Assembly (NCBI GenBank): GCA_001600495.1
Contig: BCKE01000018.1
Coordinates: 143,444-185,483 of the forward strand
DNA length: 42,040 nucleotides
Origin: Pilasporangium apinafurcum
Taxonomy: Eukaryota > Oomycota > Peronosporomycetes > Pythiales > Pythiaceae
Direction of reading: 5' to 3'
Shown here: positions 1 to 9,553 of the stretch, in pieces
How the letters are laid out: each line of letters opens with the position of its first letter
Position numbering within the stretch: position 1 is the stretch's first letter
The notes under the pieces: generated by a model
What the model was told of the DNA's origin: nothing
The model's database searches: none
Seen by the model: only the letters and a program-made list of their open reading frames with translations
Translations under genes and position numbers: made by a program

Positions 1-87
1 GTTGCATCTTCAACTTCCTCACGTACATATCTCGCAGACAAAAAAAATGTCTGCGAGATATGTACGTGAGGAAGTTGAAGATGCAAC
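1..87. repeat. Perfect 40-bp inverted repeat with 7-nt spacer
   Basis: Bases 1-40 are the exact reverse complement of bases 48-87, separated by seven A residues at 41-47. The right arm is also coding: it carries the ATG-proximal codons of the TnpB-like reading frame that follows. The left arm is therefore an antisense copy of those codons. The repeat touches the edge of the window, so it may extend further left. It could be a genuine fold-back junction at an element end, or an inverted-duplication chimera at a contig end; the sequence alone cannot separate these. Confidence 0.97.
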
Positions 88-430
88 ACCAAGAAACTTA
101 TGGGAGCCAGAGGAGATGCTGACAGTACGTGGACGCAAGCGCAAGATTTCAAGTCCGACGACGCGGATGATGTTGGCTCAGTCACATTATCAGTTCAGAA
201 TGCTCCTAACACAGAAGATGGAGCGCACAGGCGGACACTTGGAAGAAGTCTGTGAGAGATACACGTCCATCTCGTGCTCACGCTGCGGGAAGATCAACAA
301 GAGACTCAGTGAAAGCGAGACATTCAAATACAAGAAGTGTACGTTTAATCACGATCGTGATGTAAGTGCCGCAAAGAACATCTTCCACAAGAATATCGGC
401 GGATCTATCTTGCGCGAACACTTCGCCTGA
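47..430 (+). pseudogene. C-terminal fragment of a TnpB/Fanzor-type nuclease
   Basis: The frame encodes the last third of an OrfB/TnpB/Fanzor protein, the RNA-guided nuclease family of IS200/IS605-IS607 elements and their eukaryotic relatives. The order of motifs is typical: a helix reading MLAQSHYQFRMLL, then YTSISCSRCGK (first zinc pair), then a loop and HDRDVSAAKNI, which holds the last RuvC aspartate. The second zinc pair should read F-C-x-x-C but is FKYKKC, so one cysteine has become tyrosine. The N-terminal and central RuvC parts are absent; upstream there is only the fold-back. Full-length relatives are usually 350-700 residues against at most 128 here. I read it as a decayed fragment. 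The TAA-free stretch up to the stop at 430 shows that decay is recent or mild. The neighbouring genes are unrelated host genes. Confidence 0.82.
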
Positions 431-1241
431 TAAAGCAAAAAAATATCGAAGTCGCCTTCTTCGAGGAGTCCTGCCAGCTTTACTGGTGTTATAGACCCAA
501 GAGGGAGTAGGTGTCCAGTACTTTGGTATCTTTGGCATCTATGAGGATCTCCTTAGGCGATCGATAGCTAGCCTGTCGTCCCAAAAGAGAGACTGGTTAA
601 ACCGGTTATTTTACGAATATAATACGATTTGGATAGTGATGCGAATGAATCTCTTGTTCATGGATACAAGCAACTCATTCCTGAATGTTGCATCTTCAGA
701 TAGTCCTTTCCTGAGAAACAAAGTTATTGAGATTCAAACCCACTAACATCTCGTGCTGTTACAAGATATATGACCAAGCCAGCCTCATTTCCGACAAAGT
801 TATATAGATTTTTCTTAGTCTATCATGTACTGACTATAACTTTGATATATTGGTTAGTTGGACTCTTCATCAGAGACAAATCCATCTCGGATGAAGAGAA
901 ACTATGTAATGTAGTCGATTGCTTCTCTAGACGGTGACAATGGTGTTACTATGGGCGTTCTACTTTACGATTGTGGCTACTGTTAGTATCAGGGAACTAA
1001 TAGTTTTCCTAGGATCCGAAAACAACAAAGGTAAACCGGTTCAAAAAGTTAACCACTTTAAGCAAAACTGGAACCGAATTTTGTCCATATTTAATTGTTG
1101 GGTGGAGGAAAGACGTGATTGGCTGTGTGAGAATGTTGGTCGCTGCTTCTCTCATGGCGCTGCGCCATAGACCAGTTGCACGCCAGTGCTGTCAGTCGAT
1201 CCACCGATCTCGTTCCATTGCGTCGTTCACGAGTTTTAACC
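431..1241. other. Intergenic stretch without a supported gene
   Basis: About 810 bases lie between the nuclease fragment and the carrier gene. Short open frames are present, for example one around 934-1170, but none shows a recognisable domain. Directly after the fragment there is a small hairpin-prone stretch (TCGAAG...CTTCGA near 448-464), the position where TnpB-type elements encode their guide RNA. No tRNA-like A and B boxes were found. The last 200 bases presumably hold the carrier promoter. Confidence 0.5.
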
Positions 1242-2522
1242 ATGGCAATGGCTACGAAAGATGCACAGGCTACCAGCGCTACGGCGTCGCTGAATGTCTA
1301 TTCGTATCGGCATTTCGCTGGAGGGGCGCTTGGTGGGATGACCGCGGCACTGATCACGTCGCCGCTTGAAGTTGTCAAGACGCGATTGCAGATCAAAGGC
1401 GCCAGGTATGGTGATACAAAATGACGCTAATGCATCTTACACCCGTATACCTTATGCATCTGTTTTGTCGCTTTAGCGCGTCTCTTTCAAGCGCCAAGTC
1501 GCTCTCAACATTCGATGTCATGCGATCCATAGGACGAACAGGTACGAGATCAGGAAAAATGTGTTGCAATGAGTGATTTATGCCTGGAGCTCATCCTGGC
1601 ATTGCTATTTGCGACAGAATCGGTGTTTGGTTTATGGCGAGGCATTACTCCAACGTTGATTGGTATCATTCCAGCACGCGCAATATATTTTGGTGCTTAT
1701 TCGAACTTTAAGGAATCGTTGGCCAATCATGGCATGCAAGGACGAGTCTACAATCTTTTGGCTGCTGCTGGAGCTGGTAGCCTATCAGCCACACTCGTGT
1801 GCCCGATTTGGGTTGTGAAGACGCGATTGCAATTATTGCCAGCTCATACTGCTGAATTGACGATGCGACGGCAAAATGTGCTATCACTCGGATTTGCCAA
1901 TGTCCACACTGGTACTACTTCTCCTTCAAGACAGGCACCTCAGTTCTCCAGCATCCGTCAGGTGGCAATTGATATGTATCGGAAGGAGGGTGCTCGTGCA
2001 TTTTTCAGAGGTTTGACAGCATCGTATTGGGGGATCACGGAAAGTGCGATTCAGTTTGCAATGTACGAAGAAAGCAAGATCTGCATCGAAGAGCCCACTC
2101 CACTCAAGTACTTTATCGCAGCAGGCGTTTGCAAACTCATTGCAGCCACCATGACATATCCACATGAGGTACGTTCGTACAGATTAAGCGCTTTGTGCAG
2201 CCTTAAACAATATCTGCACTGGGTACTCATTGTTCTGATTCACAGGTTGTCCGTACACGAATGAGAGATCAGCGTGCTCCGATGGGATCGAAGGAAATGA
2301 AGTACGTTTATTGGTTTTTGTTTTCTCGTATTGTTGGCTCATGGCTGATACCTTTTGTCTATTTCTATCAGATACAAGAGTATGATTCAGTCAATCAGGA
2401 CCATCTTCAAAGAAGAGGGTGTACGTGGTCTCTATGGTGGTATGCCAGCGCATTTAATGCGTGTGGTGCCAAACGCTGCGATCATGTTTTTGGTTGTGGA
2501 AATGATCGCCAACAAAGAGTAA
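1242..2522 (+). CDS. Mitochondrial pyrimidine nucleotide carrier (SLC25A33/36, Rim2 type)
   Basis: Five exons join in one frame: 1242-1405, 1477-1541, 1618-2168, 2246-2301 and 2372-2522, giving 328 residues. All four introns are GT-AG and 56-77 nt long. The product is a six-helix carrier of the mitochondrial inner membrane. The three repeat signatures are PLEVVKTRLQ, PIWVVKTRLQ and PHEVVRTRM. The last one, together with IIPARAIYFGAYSNFKESL, is typical of the SLC25A33/SLC25A36/Rim2 group, which exchanges pyrimidine nucleotides (dNTP/UTP) for mitochondrial nucleic acid synthesis. The assignment to that group rests on these motifs; the exact substrate is inferred. The start at 1242 is followed six bases later by a second ATG in frame, and either could be used. 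No cleavable presequence is visible, as is usual for carriers. Confidence 0.92.
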
Positions 2523-2829
2523 ACCTGTTATATATATCAACATAACCGATCTAACCCATATAACATTTAACAATGTAATTTACCGTATTTAGCTCCATCA
2601 TCGCTTTTTACGTTAAAATATCTTATTTTCAGCCAATAAAATTCTTTATTTCCATATTCAGCACTTTTCATTGGCTAATTTTGGTAAAGTCCAGTGACCT
2701 CCATTCATTCGTAGCTGTTCAAGATCTTCAGTCTCAGATTCAGACTCAGATATTCTTTTTGCCTTCATGCTCATATCGGCCATATAGCATCAAGAGCTTT
2801 TCCATCAACCCACTCAAGAGACAGACAGC
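2523..2829. promoter_or_regulatory. Intergenic promoter region of the La gene
   Basis: The stretch holds a CCAAT box (AGCCAATAAA near 2632), an inverted one (CATTGGCTAA near 2670) and a short run of TCAGAY repeats near 2731-2750 (TCTCAGATTCAGACTCAGAT). It serves as 3' flank of the carrier gene and 5' flank of the La gene. The boxes are visible in the sequence; their use is inferred from position. Confidence 0.4.
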
Positions 2830-4374
2830 ATGACCTCCCTTGATGCGCAGATCAAGAAGCAGGTGGAGTTCTACTTCTCCGACAGCAACTTCCGTCGCGA
2901 TCGATTCCTGCAGGAAGAAACCAAGAAGCATGATGGTGGCTTTGTGCCGTTCCGCGTGCTTTTCACCTTCAAGAAACTCGCGGCGTTGACCACAGATGGC
3001 GCTGTGCTGCAGGCTGCACTCGCCGATTCTGATGTCATTGAAATGAATGAAGCCAAGGACGCGTTGCGCCGCAAGAACCCACTACCAACGACTGATGATG
3101 CTGCTGAACGCACACTTGTGCTGGCTGGATTGGGCAGCAACCAGCCCTTGATTGATGAGATCAAGGCTGCTTTTGCACCTTTGAACTGTGAGCTACTGTA
3201 CATTGACCGCAAGAGCTTTCGCAAGCGCTTCACTGGTGTCGTTCACGTTGAATTGAAGGATATTGAAGAGCGGAAGCGTGTCGAAGCCAATGCTGACAGT
3301 ATCATCATTAACAATCACAAGCCCAGTGTGATCGTCCTGAGCGACTTTCAAAAACTCTCGCGTGAAGAACAAGTTGAGTTTGAAAAGGCTACAAAGGCAA
3401 TGCTTGTCGCGAAGAATGTCCCTGTGAAGCCGATTACGTTCTTTTTGGATGAGTTGCTACCAATCTGGAAGGATGACGCCACATTGCGGGCTCGTGTCAA
3501 GTACTTTGACGACAAGCAGGAGTTGTATCTTCTCTTTACGCAAGTGGCATTTGCTGAAAAAGTCCTGGAAATGCTTAAGAACCAGCATCCATTAAAGGTA
3601 GACGAGACTGATCTGGTGTTTGAACTTGTTACGGACAAGGACGCTATCGCAGCACGGCCTCGACAGGAAAAGAGCGACAACGACAAGAAGAAGGACAACA
3701 AACGCAAGCGCGAAATTGAGGGCAAAGCCATTCATATTTCCAACATTGGTCAACGCGTGCGTCTGGACGACATTAAAAAACTAGTCGCAACAGTAATGGA
3801 TCCTTCTGCGCGATCCCCATACATTGAATACGAAGGACTGGACCGCGCCAAGTTTATCGTGCACGACGCTGCTGCTGCTCAAGCATTGTTCGAGAAGCTT
3901 CAAGCTCTTTCGGATGCGGAACTGGGCGGCCAGAAAATAGACTTTCATCTCTTGGAACCAAGTGAAGAGCTTCAGGTTGATGTGAAGTACGAAAAGGGAC
4001 TGATCGTTCAATTTGAAGGCGTAGACGCTGAAATTTCGCGGGATGATATCAAGAACGCCATCAACGAGAAGCTTGGCGACAAGGCTGCCGATGGCCAGGG
4101 TGTTGCCTTTATCAAGTACCAAATTGGCGATAAGAGCGGCTACTTGCGCATCACGTCAGCGGAGCTTGCAAAGGAAGTTGTGAGCATGTTTGAAAACGAA
4201 GGCGGCATTGACGTGAGCGGAAAGAAGGTGCAAAAGGCTCGCATCGTGGATGGCGACGAAGAGAAGCAGTTTTGGGAAGATGCTCGTAGCGCACGCAGCA
4301 ATCGTTTTAAGCAAGCAAGAACGAACAAGAACCAATTTCAACAGAAGAACAAGAAGGGAGGCCGTCGTCACTGA
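2830..4374 (+). CDS. La-type RNA-binding protein (La autoantigen homologue)
   Basis: An intronless 514-residue protein. La proteins bind the UUU-OH 3' ends of new RNA polymerase III transcripts in the nucleus and protect and fold them. Residues 1-90 form the La motif, with IKKQVEFYFSDSNFRRDRFL and the VPFRVLFTFKKL helix that carries the RNA-contacting aromatic residues. A first RRM follows at about 97-180 (TLVLAGLGSN, FRKRFTGVVHVEL). Residues 200-270 and 300-370 look like further RRM-like folds, and the last, about 385-475, resembles the C-terminal RRM (xRRM) of La, ending in VDGDEEKQFWEDARS. The tail is basic and rich in K, N and R. The length exceeds human La (408 residues) because of the extra RRM-like middle. 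It could also be called a La-related protein; genuine La is the better fit because the La motif sits at the very N-terminus. Confidence 0.9.
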   Translation: MTSLDAQIKKQVEFYFSDSNFRRDRFLQEETKKHDGGFVPFRVLFTFKKLAALTTDGAVLQAALADSDVIEMNEAKDALRRKNPLPTTDDAAERTLVLAGLGSNQPLIDEIKAAFAPLNCELLYIDRKSFRKRFTGVVHVELKDIEERKRVEANADSIIINNHKPSVIVLSDFQKLSREEQVEFEKATKAMLVAKNVPVKPITFFLDELLPIWKDDATLRARVKYFDDKQELYLLFTQVAFAEKVLEMLKNQHPLKVDETDLVFELVTDKDAIAARPRQEKSDNDKKKDNKRKREIEGKAIHISNIGQRVRLDDIKKLVATVMDPSARSPYIEYEGLDRAKFIVHDAAAAQALFEKLQALSDAELGGQKIDFHLLEPSEELQVDVKYEKGLIVQFEGVDAEISRDDIKNAINEKLGDKAADGQGVAFIKYQIGDKSGYLRITSAELAKEVVSMFENEGGIDVSGKKVQKARIVDGDEEKQFWEDARSARSNRFKQARTNKNQFQQKNKKGGRRH

Positions 4375-4649
4375 TAGAACTAAGAGACCACACAGACAGA
4401 TAATTGCAGAATTCTGCTTAATATATACTACCGCTTGGAGTTCTTACTGTTACGTCTGCATCTCTATCTATTGCTATTGCGTCTACTCTAGCTATCTCGC
4501 GCAAGAAAGGAACTTGCAGGAAGAGATTGCGCATCTGCTCCTGAGCTGAGCTGGTGGATTAGTGCCTGAAGCTTAGCTTGTTTCCCAACCTCGTTTGTCT
4601 ATCAAACACAAATACATAATCAGTTCGTTTCAACTCGTAGAGGTAATCA

Positions 4650-7600
4650 CTAAAAGGACACAAATAATTTTCGTACCAGATGGCGAATCTCTTCCTCACA
4701 TTTACGCAAATGGCTGTCTTTTGATTCTAAGAGTAATCGTTGCTCAGCAGCACGGATTTCAAGCATAGCAATGTCGCTTTCCAGCTTTCGGTGCGCTTTC
4801 CGAAAATCATCCAGGTCTCGGTAAGCTGCCCGACGTTTTTCACGTTCATCTTCTAATGCATTCTGAGCGATTGTCGCAGCTTCATCGAAACGAGCAATCT
4901 GAAATGAAGAGAAGCATGCACGAATGATAAGTTGCTGTGGATCAAGTAAAGCTGCAGTATGTCATACCTTTCGCTCTAACTGGTCAATCACATCTTTTTT
5001 CTCCTGCAAACGTGACTGAATCGAAATATTGAGCGATTCCATACTGGAAAGCTCATCCCTCATGGAATCCATCTCTTTCTGCAGTTCATCTTTTTCATCA
5101 GTCAGTGCCTTGTGTGCCTTCGATAACAGGACCAGCTCTTTGTAAGTGTTTTCAGTCGCGATTGTTTTATCATTTAGCTCATCTTCCAGTTTCTATGAGC
5201 ACAACACAATGAGGTCAGGTATCACAGTATATATTTTAAACAAGACGACAGGTTCGTACCTTGGCAATATCTGAAACTCGTTCAAGCTCTTCTCGTTGAG
5301 CAGTGTACTCTCCCGACAGTGAAGCCATCCCTTCCCGTAAATCGTCCAATTCCTTCTCACGTATCTTCATTTCCTCTGCTGCTACCGAGTGTGACTGTGC
5401 AACTTCTTCCAATCGTATTTCTAGCACTTGGACCTTGTGCTTCAGTTCATTGTTCTCTTCTTCTAAAAGACCACGTTTGGCTCGGTTCTCTTGCAAAAGT
5501 TGGTCTCGTTGCTGTAATGCGTTGATTTTTTTATTCATATGCTGTCCCATGCTTTCACATTGAGTACTGAGCTCACGAAGTTTGGCCTCGTATAGATCTT
5601 TTGTTTTTAAAAAAGCTTCTTCTTTCTGTCGCATTTGGTCGACAAATTTATTGCGAAGTTCCTGAAATTCAAGATCCTGCTGTGCCTTCATGCTATCTTG
5701 CAAACGAAGACTTTGCTGTATTTCCGTCTGGAGCTTCTCGATAGTCCTTACATGCGCGTCAATACTAGCTTCCAGAGATGTAATTGTAGATTGCAGATTC
5801 TCGTTTGTTTCTCCCAGACGCTGTCCAAAACTTACGATGCCTTCAGCTAAGCTAAACGCTTGAAAGCGTTTATTTCCCGAATCCGACAAAAACTGATGCA
5901 ATAAAAGCAGGGTCTCTACAACCATTTCCTTGTCATTGCGATCAAAGAAACCCGCGCCAACGACCACAGATACCTCCGACGATTGAAGAAATTGGTTTAA
6001 CGTCCGTTTTGTCTTCTCATTCATGGCCGGTTCACCCATTAATCGGGAAAGAAGCATCTAAACAGTATCGAATTTCGAAGAGTTCAGTTTCACCAAAATA
6101 CCATTAGCGTATTCGTCACCAACTCACCACGAGATTAAAAGACAAACGTGGATAGAAGTGAAGAAACTGCTGCTGATCCATCGATCCAATTCGCGCAGAC
6201 TCGGCTTGTATTAGGGTCGCAATCTAGATTCACATATCACGTATGAATAACATGATCTACAAAGAAGCTTCTCGCCGCAATAATATATTAATTACCTGAT
6301 TGAAGTTGATGGTTTGAACGCAAACTTGACGAACAACGGGAAACTCGCTCAGCCTGGCGAGAAGATGACCCAATCCAACACTGTGCAGGTATTCTTCCGA
6401 GATACTTAGATCCTCAATAGTTTCTGTACTTTGAGTAACAATGGATGCTTCAGTGATACACCGAAAGAAACCTGTAATGATGGGATTCAGTCGATCCATA
6501 CGTGTCGAATTATCAAAAAGACGCTGTAGTGGACGGATATCATCGCCAACTACTTTCAGAAGCAGCTGAGTCGTCAATGTCGCCACGACCTTTGACGGGT
6601 GGAGCGCTACCTGCAGTACACGATAGAGCACGTCCTGATCTGCCAGCGCGTTGATTACCATTCTGCGAAAGTGATGACCGAGACCGATCACTGACCTTAG
6701 GAAGTGAATTGCAATCTCAATCTGATCGACGTTGCCATTCAAGTTTATGGTCATACTGGAAAACTCGATAGTAGGATCCATTTTAGGAAACTTCTCGAGC
6801 ATACTGAGAATTTCGGGGCGATCGGCGAGGTCGCAGAGCAAGTCCACACTCACTGTCTGCAACAGGTTCTTATGGTTCAGGATTGTCGAAAGCGAAGAGG
6901 TTTTTCTGACTTCGCCGGACGGTATCGTATCATGCCATGAGCAGTCCAGTACAGAGAAAATGAGATCCAACGTCTGTTCCACGTTCTTGGCACTGAACAG
7001 TTTGGCACCTAACGATTCGGTCAGTACGAGCCGCGCGAGGATCGTCATACTAAACACCAACAGCTCTGGGTCTTCTGTACTGTTGAGAAATATAGTTAGT
7101 GATCGATAAAACTCTTTAATTTTCTTCATCTCCTTTGTGTAGATCCGTACACCCGCATTGAGCTTGAGTAATTCAGCCATCACCACCAATTGCAACTTTA
7201 ATACTGTGTCATCGTCAGAACTCCCATGCACTGCTGACGTGACAATACTCGAAATGAGCCACTGTAGTAGCTTACCCATAGCATGTGAAGGGTACCCAAT
7301 CGCAGTGCTCTTGCACGACAGATAGACGAGCTCCAATAGTTGCTGTTGTTGGTCCGTAGTTGAACTAGGTGCAGCAGTCGAAGAAGTAATACTCAGTAGG
7401 TGTTCTGCAATTGTATCCAGCAGCTTCAGGACAAGCGATACATAGTGGGTGGAGAAGAGCATCGTCTCTAGTGACTGTTTCCTGTATAACTGGTACACGC
7501 GCGCGGCTGTGTCCATGGATGGATTCTGCACATACACCTCCACAGCCTTCGCGAGTGTAGATTTGGGTGATTTCTGCTGCGCAATCGTGCCATAGAGATT

Positions 7601-7771
7601 GGGTGTAGATGATATTGACACACGTGTAAGGTCTGTGGCCGTCGAGAGATCCATAGCAGCTGCAGAAGGTTGCCACCACGAACACGACGACGCTGGTCGA
7701 TTCTGGTTGCTCATTGTCATGATAATGGTTGTTTCGAGTTTGTTTTTCCTTTCTCCAGTTGGGTTTTTCAT
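4650..7771 (-). CDS. CIP2A-like armadillo/coiled-coil protein
   Basis: Five exons on the minus strand, 7771-6296, 6223-6128, 6057-5260, 5192-4968 and 4898-4650, all joined in phase 0, give 947 residues (human CIP2A has 905). The N-terminal 560 residues are helical armadillo-like; the remainder is a continuous coiled coil rich in E, K, Q and L. The block KIKEFYRSLTIFLNS...LLVFSMTILARLVLTESLG...KLFSAKNVEQTLDLIF and then SVDLLCDLADRPEI lines up closely with residues of human CIP2A that I recall. In animals CIP2A dimerises, inhibits PP2A-B56 and also acts in mitotic DNA-break tethering with TOPBP1; either role here is an extrapolation. The true start is uncertain: methionines at 7771, 7720 and 7714 are in frame. 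The gene is divergent to the GST gene, about 207 bp away. A generic coiled-coil vesicle tether is the alternative, but the shared N-terminal block argues against it. Confidence 0.78.
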
Positions 7772-7978
7772 TTTGATTTAACCGTAATCTGGGTTTAATG
7801 GGTTTATTATTATATATTATAATACCCTTTTTAATTCGATTAAGTGTGGATTTCGTAATCAGCCTTTATAATTCGATATGGCATACGTCCACAATATGAG
7901 ATCGGCAGAATTGTCATCTCATTCCTTCTTCTTCCACCAGCTCCAGTTAGCGACACCAAGCAGAAGCCTCTAAGCATC
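7772..7978. promoter_or_regulatory. Shared divergent promoter with telomere-like motif
   Basis: The 207 bases separate the start of the CIP2A-like gene (minus) from that of the hydroquinone reductase (plus). Near 7789-7806 there are two GGGTTTA units (CTGGGTTTAATGGGTTTA), a rotation of the TTTAGGG telomere unit, followed by a very AT-rich tract. Near 7913-7927 the string ATCTCATTCCTTCTTC resembles the oomycete initiator core (TCATTYY), about 60 bases before the plus-strand ATG. Function is inferred from position and resemblance. Confidence 0.45.
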
Positions 7979-9263
7979 ATGACCTCCAAGACAACGTGGG
8001 CGACCTCCGAGAAGGGGAAGTTCATGCGGGATCCAAGCAAATTCCGCAACTGGATCCAGGCAGATAGCGACGCTGAGTTCCCTGCGGGTACGTTCTGCAT
8101 CCTTCAACATCACTTGCATTCATCATTTATGATTCTTAACAGTGCTTTCATTCTGTATATATACAGAAATTGACCGCTACCATCTGTATGTGTCTTTGGC
8201 GTGTCCTTGGGCACATCGCTGTGTGGCCACTTTATATTTGAAGGGTCTGGAAAATATTATCGGTCTCTCGATCGTCCATCCGGTCTTTCAGCGCACGCGT
8301 CCAAATGATCCAAACGATTTACACATGAGCTGGGCATTTGTGGATCCAAAGAAGACTCCTTTCTTAGCAGGTCCTTCAGGATTGGGTGAATATTCATCGG
8401 AAGGCGCGATCCCCGACACGGTCAACAACGCACAATACGTGCGTGATCTCTATGAGATGTGCTCGGAAGGCAACACGCGCTACACAGTGCCGGTGTTGTG
8501 GGATAAGAAAAAGAAAACTATCGTTTCGAATGAATCAGCCGATATTGTGCGCATGCTTAACACGGCGTTTGAGAAGCTTGTGCCATCCACGTTGGATCTC
8601 TACCCCGAAGATCTGCACCAAGAGATTGATACCATCAACACGTGGGTCTATGACGACATTAACAATGGCGTCTACAAATGCGGTTTTGCATCGAAGCAGG
8701 GCGCGTACGAGGAAGCAGCGACGAATCTGTTTAATGGACTCGACCGTGTCGAGGAGATTCTCTCCAAGCAAAGGTAATCGTCTACGCTTTCTTCGCATAG
8801 GTTGCTCAGTATGTTTAATGACAATGGCTATTGTTGTATGTTTGGATAGATATCTCATGGGAGATCGGTTCACAGAAGCAGATCTACGGTTGTTCACGAC
8901 GCTTATTCGTTTCGATGAAGTCTACTATGTTCACTTCAAGACGAATAAGAAATTGCTCAAGGACTATTACAACATCAGCAATGTACGTGGATATCTTCCA
9001 TTTTTTTGCGTGGTTTTTTAAACATGTGAGCTGACGGATGGGTTACTTGGTGTTTTGTCTGTATTGTGCAGTATGTTCGTGACATTTACCAAATTCCACC
9101 AGTGAAGAGGTCAGTCAACATGCAGCATATCAAGCTGCACTATTACGGATCACATACACATCTGAACGCGTTTGGTATCGTCCCAGTGGGATCGAATCCA
9201 AATTTTGACGCAAAGCACGATCGTGATCGCTTCACGACTTCTACTCCTCCTGTCTTCCCATAG
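7979..9263 (+). CDS. Glutathionyl-hydroquinone reductase (xi-class GST, ECM4/YqjG type)
   Basis: Four exons, 7979-8087, 8167-8773, 8850-8982 and 9072-9263, give 346 residues, close to the 320-370 usual for the family. The enzyme removes glutathione from glutathionyl-hydroquinones, using a catalytic cysteine instead of the tyrosine or serine of ordinary GSTs. The family block is intact: FPAEIDRYHLYVSLACPWAHR (split here by the first intron), with the catalytic Cys49 in the CPW motif. Downstream are the thioredoxin-fold segment VPVLWDKKKKTIVSNESADI and the all-helical C-terminal domain with YLMGDRFTEADLRLFTTLIR. The C-terminal segment containing PVGSNPNFDAKHDR is also typical. No transit peptide is evident, so a cytosolic location is likely. 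It is convergent with the Raptor gene, 290 bp between stops. Confidence 0.93.
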
Positions 9264-9553
9264 GCACAAGAGAACTGAGAACACTCACTGTTTGTGTTGA
9301 TCGATCGTTGTGAGTGCATATCATGCGAGTATGTATAAAACTGTAGCTGGGTAACCATGATTGATAGTACATCTGTCAATCATTGACACGCTTGGTCGAT
9401 CAATTTGGCATGTGTGCCTCAAAGGAAGTAGCTATAAACGACAATTATAACACGATCAAAAACTCTACACGACATAAAGCCATTAAACATTCATCTTGGC
9501 AAATATTATGATGCATCCCAACACAGCGCTCAGTCCACGACTGCGTCGGTCCT

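Noticed and set aside
722-745. GAGATTCAAACCC resembling a tRNA B box
   Set aside because: The upstream sequence cannot form acceptor and D arms.
934-1170. 78-residue frame before the carrier gene
   Set aside because: Composition is mixed and no domain was seen; probably random or leader sequence.
3348-3731. Long minus-strand frames inside the La gene
   Set aside because: They are shadows of a clear plus-strand gene with La and RRM motifs.
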